Shown: positions 27,734-35,775 of the stretch, piece after piece | Position numbering within the stretch: position 1 is the stretch's first letter | Layout: each line of letters starts with the position of its first letter | NCBI GenBank assembly: GCA_028284665.1 | Contig: JANQRG010000005.1 | Coordinates: 17,324-81,323 of the forward strand | Direction: 5' to 3' | Length of the DNA: 64,000 bases | DNA from: Croceivirga sp. | Lineage (GTDB): Bacteria; Bacteroidota; Bacteroidia; Flavobacteriales; Flavobacteriaceae | Translations under genes and position numbers: made by a program | Notes under the pieces: model-generated | What the model was told of the DNA's origin: nothing | Database searches by the model: none | The model's input: the letters and a program-made list of their open reading frames with translations, nothing else

Positions 27734-28426
27734 TTAAAATCCGTCGGCAAGGTCCCGTAACTTCCTTTCGTCTTTGATACCTATTCTTTTTCCGGAGGTG
27801 TGGATCAAGCCCTTCTTCTTGAATTCTGAGATAATGCGAATAGCAGATTCTGTGGCCGTACCTACCACGTTAGCAATATCTTCCCGCGAAAGTGTTAGCG
27901 CTAAAAAGCCGTCTCCGTCCTCACCGAAATTATTTTTGAGATATAGGAAGGCTTCTGCTATACGTTGTTTCACAGTCTTTTGTGACATGTTTACGATAAC
28001 ATCATCTGCCTCCTTGAGGTCGTGTGCCATATGACGCAATACTTCTAAAGTAAAATTGGGGTTTTTTTGTAAGGATGTCGAAATAGTGTCCTTAGGAATA
28101 AAACATACTTCCATATCACTTACGGCAACTGCGGAAAGATTGGAGTGCTCTTCCGCGATCACGGAACGCTGCCCCATAACTTCGCCTTTGGAAGCCAATT
28201 TAACAATTTGATCTTTCCCGTTAGCGCTCAATTTAGAAAGTTTTGAAACGCCGTCGCGTACACAATAGACTCCATTAAGCTTTTCCCCTTCTTCGAAAAG
28301 AGGCTGTCCTTTTTTAACTGTTTTGGTGGTTTTGGAATCGGAAACCTTTTTCAATTCCTCTTTGCTGAGTGCGCGTAAAGAATTGAACTGCCGAACAATA
28401 CAGTTTTCACATCTGCTGCGATCCAT
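27734..28426 (-). CDS. Crp/Fnr family transcriptional regulator with N-terminal CxxC
   Basis: 230 residues. N-terminus MDRSRCENCIVRQFNSLRAL has Cys 6 and 9, with more Cys near 51 and 108, so an oxygen-sensitive Fe-S cluster is possible. A cNMP-type beta-roll follows (KKGQPLFEEGEKLNGVYCV), then the dimer helix and a winged HTH (LSREDIANVVGTATESAIRI). The recognition helix keeps Glu and Arg in an E-x-x-x-R spacing (ESAIR) as in E. coli Fnr (ETISR), which reads TGA half-sites. It is therefore the better of the two local candidates to bind the TGAYANNNRTCA boxes (inference). No such box precedes this gene itself. Confidence 0.9.
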   Translation of the reverse strand: MDRSRCENCIVRQFNSLRALSKEELKKVSDSKTTKTVKKGQPLFEEGEKLNGVYCVRDGVSKLSKLSANGKDQIVKLASKGEVMGQRSVIAEEHSNLSAVAVSDMEVCFIPKDTISTSLQKNPNFTLEVLRHMAHDLKEADDVIVNMSQKTVKQRIAEAFLYLKNNFGEDGDGFLALTLSREDIANVVGTATESAIRIISEFKKKGLIHTSGKRIGIKDERKLRDLADGF

Positions 28427-28487
28427 AAAATAAAAATTACCTGACGTTTAAAATTAGAACTTTATTTAATAAAAAAAACTGTAATTT

Positions 28488-29174
28488 TTAAGTATTGCTG
28501 ATTCTTTCCAACCCTGCCTTGGATAGAATTTGTATTTCGCTTTTTATGGTTTGTATTGCACCTTCTTTTTTGAGGCTTTTGAGAAGATTAATAATGTACT
28601 CCGGTGAAGTCCCGAGAGCTACTGCCATATCTTCCCTTCGCATCCTAAGGCGTAATTTTCCGCAACTATCCGTTCCAAACTTTTCCGAGAGATAGAGCAG
28701 TAATTTTGCCAAACGTCCTCGGATACTTTTGCTTGGACTGAAGATTACACGGGTCTGATCGCTCAGATTTGCATCTTCTACAAAAGCTTTCAACAGATCT
28801 TCGCAGAATTCTGTATTCTGTTTCATATGAAGGAGTACCGCTTCTTTATCTAAACAACAAAGTTGCGTATTCGTTAAGGTGGTTGCCGCAACTTTCGCTC
28901 CTCTTTGAGAAATAACGGCACGTTTTCCCATGATATCACCTTCCCCTAGAAATCGAAGAATATGCTCCTGTCCGGAGGCATCATATTTACTGAATTTACA
29001 AGCCCCCTCTTTAATACAATAGAGCTTGTTTAAATATTGGTCCTCTTCAAATACAATGCTTCCCTTGGGTAAGTGGATTACTTCAGATGACTCCAATAAT
29101 TGCTTTTGGGACGGTATTGAAAGTGCCCGAAAATTGCGAAGTTGTTTAGCCTGTATATCAGAACATCTATCCAC
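28488..29174 (-). CDS. Crp/Fnr family transcriptional regulator
   Basis: About 228 residues from a GTG at 29174, chosen because the N-terminus (MDRCSDIQAKQLRNFRALS) then aligns with the paralogue next door. An ATG at 29222 is in frame but would put an Fnr-like box and a perfect -7 element inside the coding region. Beta-roll (LPKGSIVFEEDQYLNKLYCI), dimer helix and winged HTH (MRREDMAVALGTSPEYIINL) are present. The recognition helix has Glu but Asn in place of the Fnr Arg (PEYIIN), so DNA specificity may differ. Cys residues at 4, 53, 60, 106-107 and 124 do not match the Fnr cluster pattern. The predicted transcript starts exactly at the GTG, so the message may be leaderless. Confidence 0.85.
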   Translation of the reverse strand: MDRCSDIQAKQLRNFRALSIPSQKQLLESSEVIHLPKGSIVFEEDQYLNKLYCIKEGACKFSKYDASGQEHILRFLGEGDIMGKRAVISQRGAKVAATTLTNTQLCCLDKEAVLLHMKQNTEFCEDLLKAFVEDANLSDQTRVIFSPSKSIRGRLAKLLLYLSEKFGTDSCGKLRLRMRREDMAVALGTSPEYIINLLKSLKKEGAIQTIKSEIQILSKAGLERISNT

Positions 29175-29178
29175 ACCA

Positions 29179-29252
29179 CAAAAATAAATATAGCTGCGAC
29201 CATAATTCCTGACATATGTCATGTTTTGCACCAGACACATGGTGCAACTTTG
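29179..29252. promoter_or_regulatory. Shared divergent Fnr-like box between the second crp gene and ccoI
   Basis: Palindrome TGACATATGTCA at 29210-29221. Rightwards, 23 nt later, is CAACTTTG (29245-29252, 7/8 match). Leftwards, also 23 nt later, is TATTTTTG (29186-29179, perfect match to TAnnTTTG). One box thus has the same geometry on both sides. Predicted starts are near 29257 (ccoI) and 29174 (crp gene). Confidence 0.75.
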
Positions 29253-29275
29253 CGAGAGGTATAATGCAAGTGTGT

Positions 29276-31669
29276 ATGGAGTCTTCCAAATGCTATCATT
29301 GCGGTGATTCTTGTTCGAATACTGCGGTGCATTTTGATGAAAAGATCTTTTGCTGCCAGGGATGCAAGATGGTTTATGAAATTTTCAGTACCAATGGACT
29401 GGAGTATTATTACGACCTGGAAGCAGCTGCAGGAACTACTCCCGATTTTAAACCGCATAAGTTTGATTACCTGGATAATCCGGAGATCGTAAATCGATTA
29501 CTCGAATTCAATGAAGAAGGGATGCAGGTGGTAAATCTCCATATTCCCCACATCCATTGTAGCTCCTGTATCTGGGTATTGGAAAACCTTAACCGTTTAC
29601 ACCCTGCTGTGAAAAGTTCGCAGGTCGATTTTCCTCAAAAAAGGATACGAGTGTGTTTTACAACTTCGGAGTACACCTTAAAGCAGCTGGTGGTTTTACT
29701 ATCCAGAATTGGGTACGAACCCACCATTTCCCTTGAGGATTATGGCAAAAAGAAAGCTAAGGTAGATCGTAGTCTCATCTATAAACTGGGTGTTGCCGGA
29801 TTTGCTTTTGGCAATGTGATGCTGTTATCCTTTCCGGAGTATTTTGAAGTTGAAGAATTCTGGCTCGAGCAGTACAAAGTGGTCTTTAGATGGTTAATGT
29901 TTGCTTTTTCGTTGCCGGTTGTACTATATGCTGCTCAGGATTATTTTATTTCGGCCTATAAGGGCTTGCGCTCTAAACTCTTAAATATAGATGTCCCCAT
30001 TGCTTTAGGTATACTGGCACTTTTTTTTCGTAGTACGGTAGATATTGTTTTTGACCTTGGCTCCGGATTTTTTGATAGTCTTACGGGCCTGATATTCTTT
30101 TTGTTGGTGGGGAAGTTTTTCCAACAGAAAACCTACGCCTTTCTCTCCTTTGAACGGGACTATAAATCCTACTTTCCAATAGCGGTAACCCGGTTACAGG
30201 ACAGTGGACAAGAAGAAAACATAGAGATATTCAAAGTGAAGTCAGGGGACAGGCTGATCATCCGAAATCAGGAGATTATCCCTGTAGATTGCATGTTGTT
30301 AAAGGGTAATGCTGAAATTGATTACAGTTTTGTAACGGGTGAGTCGCAGGCTATAGCCAAACAACCCGGAGACAACCTCTTTGCGGGAGGCAAACAGTTA
30401 GGAGGGGTAGTAGAGGTGGAAGCGATGAAATCCGTTTCACAGAGTTACCTCACGCAACTCTGGGGCAATAGCGTCTTTTCTAAAAACAAGGTCTCAGGAT
30501 TCCAGACCATAACAGATGCGATCGGAAGACGATTTACCATTGCCGTCTTGTCTATTGCCGTGATAGCCGCCAGTTTTTGGCTTTGGTATGATCCAACCAA
30601 GGCAGCGAATGTATTCACCGCCGTGCTGATCATTGCCTGTCCTTGTGCTATAGCACTGGCTGCTCCATTTACCTTAGGCAACATGATGCGAATATTTGGT
30701 AAATACGGATGCTATTTAAAAGATACCAATGTGCTGGAACGTATGGCCAAAATAGCAACGGTAGTTTTTGACAAAACGGGGACACTAACCACCTCAAATG
30801 AAAGTAGTATTACCTATGAAGGAATGGAACTTTACCCTGAAGAAGCTGCCCTGTTGAAAACCACCTTAAGAGCGTCTAACCATCCGTTGAGCCGTTCGTT
30901 GTATCAAATTTTGCAGGAACACGATATTCAAATGCTGGATGAATTTACAGAAGAGCTGGGAAAAGGATTGGAGGGTAAAGCTAAAGACCAATCTATTCGC
31001 ATAGGTTCAGCGGAGTATGTAGGGACGGAACAGCAGCCGGATTTTTCCGAAACTTCCGTACACATCAGTGCCAATAATACCTATAAGGGCAGGTTTGCTT
31101 TCCGGAACAACTATCGCAAGGGACTGCCCGATCTTTTTAAGACGCTGAAAACAAAAGCAAGTTTGTACATCCTATCAGGGGACAATGATGGGGAGCGTAG
31201 GGCATTACACCAATTATTACCTTTTAAAGTGCAGATGTACTTCAATCAAAAACCTGAAGATAAGCTGGAGTTTATAGAAAAACTGCAGGAGAGTGGTAAG
31301 GTGATGATGGTAGGCGATGGGTTAAATGATGCAGGCGCGTTGGCACAAAGCGATGTCGGCGTGGCGGTAGCAGAAAATGTGAATGTCTTTTCCCCGGCCT
31401 GTGATGCCATCCTGGACGGGAAAGTGATTACCCGATTATCCCGGTTTTTGGAATTGGCAAAACGTTCCATGGGAATTATCAAATGGAGCTTTTTGCTATC
31501 ATTATGCTATAATTTGATTGGGCTTTATTTTGCGGTAACAGGTCAACTGGAACCGGTAATAGCGGCCATACTGATGCCCTTGAGTTCAATAAGTATTGTT
31601 GCCTTCACCACCGTAGCCACCAATGTTGTGGCAAGACGGTTAACTCAAACCATTCAAAATGAATCTTAA
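29276..31669 (+). CDS. ccoI: Heavy-metal P-type ATPase CcoI/FixI (copper, cbb3 oxidase assembly)
   Basis: About 797 residues. ATG 29276 is preferred; ATG 29264 would leave only about 7 nt of leader behind the predicted start at 29257. N-terminal Cys-rich region (CYHCGDSC, FCCQGCKM), then an HMA domain with CSSC (IHCSSCIWVLENL). Eight membrane segments, ion-binding CPC at about 455-457, phosphorylation Asp about 499 in DKTGTLTT, and GDGLNDAGAL in the hinge. CcoI exports copper for the CuB centre of cbb3 oxidase. The cco cluster follows immediately. Confidence in copper specificity rests on family and context. Confidence 0.93.
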   Translation: MESSKCYHCGDSCSNTAVHFDEKIFCCQGCKMVYEIFSTNGLEYYYDLEAAAGTTPDFKPHKFDYLDNPEIVNRLLEFNEEGMQVVNLHIPHIHCSSCIWVLENLNRLHPAVKSSQVDFPQKRIRVCFTTSEYTLKQLVVLLSRIGYEPTISLEDYGKKKAKVDRSLIYKLGVAGFAFGNVMLLSFPEYFEVEEFWLEQYKVVFRWLMFAFSLPVVLYAAQDYFISAYKGLRSKLLNIDVPIALGILALFFRSTVDIVFDLGSGFFDSLTGLIFFLLVGKFFQQKTYAFLSFERDYKSYFPIAVTRLQDSGQEENIEIFKVKSGDRLIIRNQEIIPVDCMLLKGNAEIDYSFVTGESQAIAKQPGDNLFAGGKQLGGVVEVEAMKSVSQSYLTQLWGNSVFSKNKVSGFQTITDAIGRRFTIAVLSIAVIAASFWLWYDPTKAANVFTAVLIIACPCAIALAAPFTLGNMMRIFGKYGCYLKDTNVLERMAKIATVVFDKTGTLTTSNESSITYEGMELYPEEAALLKTTLRASNHPLSRSLYQILQEHDIQMLDEFTEELGKGLEGKAKDQSIRIGSAEYVGTEQQPDFSETSVHISANNTYKGRFAFRNNYRKGLPDLFKTLKTKASLYILSGDNDGERRALHQLLPFKVQMYFNQKPEDKLEFIEKLQESGKVMMVGDGLNDAGALAQSDVGVAVAENVNVFSPACDAILDGKVITRLSRFLELAKRSMGIIKWSFLLSLCYNLIGLYFAVTGQLEPVIAAILMPLSSISIVAFTTVATNVVARRLTQTIQNES

Positions 31670-32120
31670 GAAAAACGCTTTGTTAACCAAAACCTTGGAT
31701 AACCATTTGATGGCTATTGCCATAGGTATAGTATACCTTTGGTTTGGCGCCTTAAAATTCTTCCCTGGAATTAGCCCTGCGGAAGAGTTGGGCATCAATA
31801 CCATTCACCGTCTGACGCAAGGACTCCTTAGCGATATGGCAGCAATTTATTTGTTGGCCACTTTGGAAGTTGTTATCGGACTTTTTTTGGTGTTGAACCT
31901 TTTTATGCGGCAGGCACTTTACCTGGCAATCGGGCATATCGTTTTCACCTTTACCCCCTTGCTTTTTTTTCCTTCAGAAGCGTTTCAATGGGCTCCTCTT
32001 GTGCCTACGCTATTGGGACAATATATTGGAAAAAATGTAATTGTGCTTTGTGCGCTGATCACCTTGATCCGTATGGATCAGGAGAATTTAGTTAAGAAAA
32101 AGAGTAAGGATAGAAGCTGA
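31659..32120 (+). CDS. DoxX-like small membrane protein
   Basis: 153 residues with four likely membrane helices. Starts with LTKTLDNHLMAIAIGIVYLW then FGALKFFPGISPAEELGINT, the DoxX-like amphipathic pattern. Its start overlaps the ccoI stop by 11 nt, so it is co-translated with the copper ATPase. A role in oxidase maturation is possible from position only. Confidence 0.7.
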   Translation: MNLKKNALLTKTLDNHLMAIAIGIVYLWFGALKFFPGISPAEELGINTIHRLTQGLLSDMAAIYLLATLEVVIGLFLVLNLFMRQALYLAIGHIVFTFTPLLFFPSEAFQWAPLVPTLLGQYIGKNVIVLCALITLIRMDQENLVKKKSKDRS

Positions 32121-32160
32121 TAAATGTCATTTTTTTCAGAAGATCATCACAGTAGTTTTA
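32118..32160 (+). promoter_or_regulatory. Fnr-like box and -7 element for the cco operon
   Basis: TGATAAATGTCA at 32118-32129 (it overlaps the last bases of the DoxX-like gene), then 23 nt, then TAGTTTTA (32153-32160, 7/8). Predicted start near 32165, 15 nt before the ccoS ATG at 32180. Confidence 0.75.
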
Positions 32161-32179
32161 CGCCCGAATTCAGGTAGGT

Positions 32180-32371
32180 ATGAGTGTCATTTATGTGTTG
32201 TTGGCCATAAGTATTAGTGTTGCCATCGTTTTTTTTATAGCCTTTGTTGTTTCTGTTCGACAAGGGCAATATGATGATGCTTATACTCCCTCCGTACGCA
32301 TGCTATTTGAAGATGAATTGGTAGATGAATCCTCTGAAAAAAACAACCAAAATAGAAGTCAAACTGAATAA
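32180..32371 (+). CDS. ccoS: cbb3-type oxidase assembly protein CcoS
   Basis: 63 residues. One N-terminal membrane helix (VIYVLLAISISVAIVFFIAF) then GQYDDAYTPSVRMLFEDE, the conserved CcoS pattern. CcoS is needed to insert heme and copper cofactors into cbb3 oxidase. Two nt upstream of ccoNO. Confidence 0.9.
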   Translation: MSVIYVLLAISISVAIVFFIAFVVSVRQGQYDDAYTPSVRMLFEDELVDESSEKNNQNRSQTE

Positions 32372-32373
32372 TT

Positions 32374-34578
32374 ATGGAAGTACAGCAATTTCAATACGAT
32401 AATAAGATCGTACAAAAATTTCTCTATGCCACAATGCTTTGGGGTGTGGTAGGGATGCTAGTAGGCTTAATACTGGCCTTTATGTTTCTCTTTCCTAACC
32501 TCACAGATGGTATTTCCTGGTTGAGTTTTGGACGTTTACGTCCCTTGCATACCAACGCCGTCATTTTTGCTTTTGTGGGGAATGCCATTTTTGCAGGGGT
32601 GTATTATTCCCTTCAACGACTGCTTAAAGCAAGAATGTTCAGCGATGCGCTGAGCAATATTAATTTTTGGGGATGGCAGTTGATTATTGTGGCAGCCGCC
32701 CTTACGTTACCCCTTGGGTATACTACTTCTAAGGAATATGCAGAACTGGAATGGCCGATAGATATTGCAATTGCTGTGGTGTGGGTCGTTTTTGGTTGGA
32801 ACATGATCGGTACTATTCTAAAACGAAGACAACGTCATTTGTATGTGGCTATTTGGTTCTACCTGGCCACTTTCGTCACCGTAGCGGTGCTTCATATTTT
32901 TAACAGTTTAGAGTTGCCCGTAGCGGCATTAAAAAGCTATTCGGTCTACGCCGGAGTCCAGGACGCTCTGGTACAATGGTGGTACGGCCATAATGCGGTA
33001 GCTTTTTTCCTGACTACCCCTTTTCTAGGGTTGATGTATTATTTTGTGCCTAAGGCGGCTAACCGGCCGGTGTATTCCTACCGTTTGTCCATTGTGCACT
33101 TTTGGTCCCTGATCTTTATTTACATCTGGGCGGGGCCCCACCATTTATTATACTCTTCCCTTCCGGATTGGGCGCAAAATCTTGGTGTAGTATTCTCCGT
33201 GATGCTCATAGCACCTTCCTGGGGAGGTATGATCAACGGACTTTTAACCTTACGCGGGGTTTGGGACAAGGTGAGAAGCGATGCCACTTTAAAGTTCATG
33301 GTAGTAGCGATTACGGGTTATGGAATGGCCACTTTTGAGGGCCCGATGCTCTCTTTGAAAAATGTAAATGCTATTGCCCACTTCAGTGATTGGATTATTG
33401 CCCATGTCCATGTTGGGGCGCTGGCCTGGAACGGCTTCCTCACCTTTGGGATGATCTACTATCTGGTGCCTCGTATGTTCAAGACGCCCTTATACTCTAA
33501 AGGTTTGGCCAATTTCCACTTCTGGATCGGGACACTCGGAATTGTACTGTACGCTTTACCGATGTATGTCTCCGGGTTTACCCAGGCACTGATGTGGAAA
33601 GACTTTAATCCGGATGGGACTTTGGTATACGGAAACTTCCTGGAAACAGTACAGCAGATTATCCCAATGTACTGGATGCGTGCCATTGGGGGTACCTTGT
33701 TTCTTGTGGGAATGCTTGTGATGGTGTATAATGTGGTAGTTACCATTAGAAGAGGAAGCTCGGTAGAGGATGAACTGGCAGAAGCTCCGGCATTGACCAG
33801 GGTTACCAAGAGAAGAGTAGCTGGGGAAACCTTCCATACCTGGTTGGAAAGACGACCAGTACAACTTACTATTTTGGCCACTGTGGCGATCTTGATCGGG
33901 GGTATAGTACAAATCATACCTACAATACTCGTCAAATCCAATATTCCTACTATTACCAGTGTTAAACCGTACACCCCGTTAGAACTGGAAGGTAGGGATT
34001 TGTATATCCGCGAAGGTTGTGTAGGCTGTCATTCCCAGATGATACGACCTTTCCGAAGTGAAGTCGAGCGCTATGGAGAATATGCCAAAGCCGGAGAGTT
34101 TGTTTACGATCACCCGTTCCTTTGGGGAAGTAAGCGAACAGGTCCCGACCTATTAAGAGTAGGTGGTAAGTATTCCGATAATTGGCACCTGAATCATATG
34201 TATGATCCGCAAAGTACTTCTGCGGGCTCCATCATGCCTGCCTACCAATGGCTGGTAAGAAACAAACATGATAGAAGTAGCACAGAGGCGAAAATGAATG
34301 CGATGGTGCAATTGGGGGTACCCTACTCGGATGAAGACATCAATAACGCACAGCAAGCGATGGCGGAACAGGCCTTGCAAATTGAGAAAAATCTTTACAG
34401 TGATCCGGAATTTGTAAGAACCTACGAGGCCGATAAAAAGTACGCCGAAGACAATGGACTCGAATTTGTGGAGATGCGGGATAGGGAGATTGTGGCCATG
34501 ATCGCTTATTTACAGCGTTTGGGTACTGATATAAAAGTGAAAGACAACGATGGTTTACTGTCACAAAACAAAGAGTAA
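32374..34578 (+). CDS. ccoNO: cbb3-type cytochrome c oxidase, fused subunits I and II (CcoNO)
   Basis: 734 residues. The CcoN half (about 1-480) has His ligands in HTNAVIFAF, WYGHNAVAFFLTTPF (CuB His and Tyr region), WAGPHHLLYSSLPDW and IAHVHVGALAWNG. The CcoO half, after a linking membrane helix near 505-525, carries one heme c site CVGCH at 549-553 followed by QMIRPFRSEVERYGEYAK. The fusion is usual in Bacteroidota, where other bacteria have two genes. It reduces oxygen to water with high affinity and pumps protons, and acts in the inner membrane. Transcribed from the Fnr-like promoter before ccoS. Confidence 0.96.
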   Translation: MEVQQFQYDNKIVQKFLYATMLWGVVGMLVGLILAFMFLFPNLTDGISWLSFGRLRPLHTNAVIFAFVGNAIFAGVYYSLQRLLKARMFSDALSNINFWGWQLIIVAAALTLPLGYTTSKEYAELEWPIDIAIAVVWVVFGWNMIGTILKRRQRHLYVAIWFYLATFVTVAVLHIFNSLELPVAALKSYSVYAGVQDALVQWWYGHNAVAFFLTTPFLGLMYYFVPKAANRPVYSYRLSIVHFWSLIFIYIWAGPHHLLYSSLPDWAQNLGVVFSVMLIAPSWGGMINGLLTLRGVWDKVRSDATLKFMVVAITGYGMATFEGPMLSLKNVNAIAHFSDWIIAHVHVGALAWNGFLTFGMIYYLVPRMFKTPLYSKGLANFHFWIGTLGIVLYALPMYVSGFTQALMWKDFNPDGTLVYGNFLETVQQIIPMYWMRAIGGTLFLVGMLVMVYNVVVTIRRGSSVEDELAEAPALTRVTKRRVAGETFHTWLERRPVQLTILATVAILIGGIVQIIPTILVKSNIPTITSVKPYTPLELEGRDLYIREGCVGCHSQMIRPFRSEVERYGEYAKAGEFVYDHPFLWGSKRTGPDLLRVGGKYSDNWHLNHMYDPQSTSAGSIMPAYQWLVRNKHDRSSTEAKMNAMVQLGVPYSDEDINNAQQAMAEQALQIEKNLYSDPEFVRTYEADKKYAEDNGLEFVEMRDREIVAMIAYLQRLGTDIKVKDNDGLLSQNKE

Positions 34579-34581
34579 GCG

Positions 34582-34782
34582 ATGTTGAAGTTTGTAAAAG
34601 ACCATATGGAAAGTATTGAGGGGATAGCCACCTATCCCATGATCTCACTAGTGATATTCTTTTTATTCTTTGCGCTTCTTTTTTGGTGGGTGTTTACAGC
34701 CAGCAAAGCGCATATTAAAGAAATGGGAGAACTGCCCTTAGATAATGACCAACCTCTAAATAAACAAAATCATGATGTCTAG
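34582..34782 (+). CDS. ccoQ: CcoQ-like small oxidase subunit
   Basis: 66 residues with one membrane helix (YPMISLVIFFLFFALLFWWV) followed by a charged tail. Position between ccoNO and ccoP, size and topology fit CcoQ, a stabilising subunit; sequence conservation in CcoQ is low. Its end overlaps the ccoP start by 11 nt. Confidence 0.75.
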   Translation: MLKFVKDHMESIEGIATYPMISLVIFFLFFALLFWWVFTASKAHIKEMGELPLDNDQPLNKQNHDV

Positions 34783-35731
34783 AACACCCTGGTGGGTACG
34801 AATTCCGGTACTGTTTTTTATCATTTTCGGATTGATGGAATACTTTGTGGATTCCGGAGACAAACCCGCAATTATTGAATATCCGATCACGCAGTTCTTC
34901 ATGCTGATGGTCTTGCTGATTTTGATCGCGATTGAAGTGATCTTAAAATCCATAGAGAATGTGATGTTCCAGACACTTTCCGAAGAAGCGCAGGAGCGCT
35001 ATCTGGCAGCTAAGAGCAAAAAAATAGAGTTTAAGTGGCTGGATACTATATACAAAAGGTTGACCAAAAGCCGCTCTATAGAAAGGGAAGGAGAGATTAT
35101 TCTGGATCATAATTACGATGGTATCCGGGAATTGGATAATGTACTGCCACCATGGTGGGTCTATCTTTTTTATGTGACCATTTTCTTTGGTGTGGTGTAT
35201 TTGATCCGTTTCCATATCGCTGGGGATTACGATCAGGAATTGGAGTATGAGCAGGAAGTAGCCGCTGCACAAATTGCCATTGAGGAGTATAAAAAAACCG
35301 CAAAGAATTTAGTAGATGTGAACACTGTAGAGGTGTTGACAGAAGCAGGAGATCTGTCTGCTGGAGAAAAGATATTTACCGCAAATTGTGTGGTATGTCA
35401 TATGGCTGATGGCGGGGGTGGTATTGGCCCTAATCTTACGGATGAGTATTGGATCTTGGGCGGAGGTATTAAAAATGTCTTCAGAACCATTTCAGAAGGA
35501 GGTAGGGATGGAAAAGGTATGGTGGCCTGGAAGAATAGTTTAAAACCGGTAGAGATGGCGCAGGTGGCCAGTTACTTATTGCAGTTTCAAGGAACCACCC
35601 CGGCAAATCCAAAAGCCCCGGAGGGTGAGATTTGGGTGGACCCGGATGCTGATGCCCCGGCAGCACCTGAAGAAACCGAGGGGGCCCCTGCAGAACAGGC
35701 TAAAGATTCTGCAATTGTTGCAATGAACTAA
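34772..35731 (+). CDS. ccoP: Cytochrome c subunit CcoP of cbb3 oxidase, single heme site
   Basis: 319 residues. Two N-terminal membrane helices, the CcoP N-terminal domain (DGIRELDNVLPPWWVYLFYV), a third helix, then one cytochrome c domain with CVVCH at about 206-210 and the downstream Met region KGMVAW. Canonical CcoP has two CxxCH sites; only one is present here. A Pro/Ala/Glu-rich tail ends the protein. It would pass electrons from soluble cytochrome c to CcoNO. Confidence 0.9.
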   Translation: MMSRTPWWVRIPVLFFIIFGLMEYFVDSGDKPAIIEYPITQFFMLMVLLILIAIEVILKSIENVMFQTLSEEAQERYLAAKSKKIEFKWLDTIYKRLTKSRSIEREGEIILDHNYDGIRELDNVLPPWWVYLFYVTIFFGVVYLIRFHIAGDYDQELEYEQEVAAAQIAIEEYKKTAKNLVDVNTVEVLTEAGDLSAGEKIFTANCVVCHMADGGGGIGPNLTDEYWILGGGIKNVFRTISEGGRDGKGMVAWKNSLKPVEMAQVASYLLQFQGTTPANPKAPEGEIWVDPDADAPAAPEETEGAPAEQAKDSAIVAMN

Positions 35732-35742
35732 TACAAAAGAGA

Positions 35743-35773
35743 TTTCGCATAGAAGGGTTAAGCTATGCGGAAA
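35743..35773 (+). other. Hairpin before ccoG
   Basis: TTTCGCATAG (35743-35752) pairs with CTATGCGGAAA (35763-35773) with a single bulged G and a 10-nt loop. It ends 3 nt before the first candidate ATG of ccoG (35776), which it could mask, and 24 nt before the second (35797). There is no T run, so it is not a terminator. It could protect message ends or tune translation. Confidence 0.4.
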
Positions 35774-35775
35774 CA

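Noticed and set aside
28432..28489. Inverted repeat AAAAATTAC / GTAATTTTT between the two crp genes
   Set aside because: A/T-rich arms 40 nt apart, overlapping the stop of one gene; no box or -7 spacing pattern. Could be chance.
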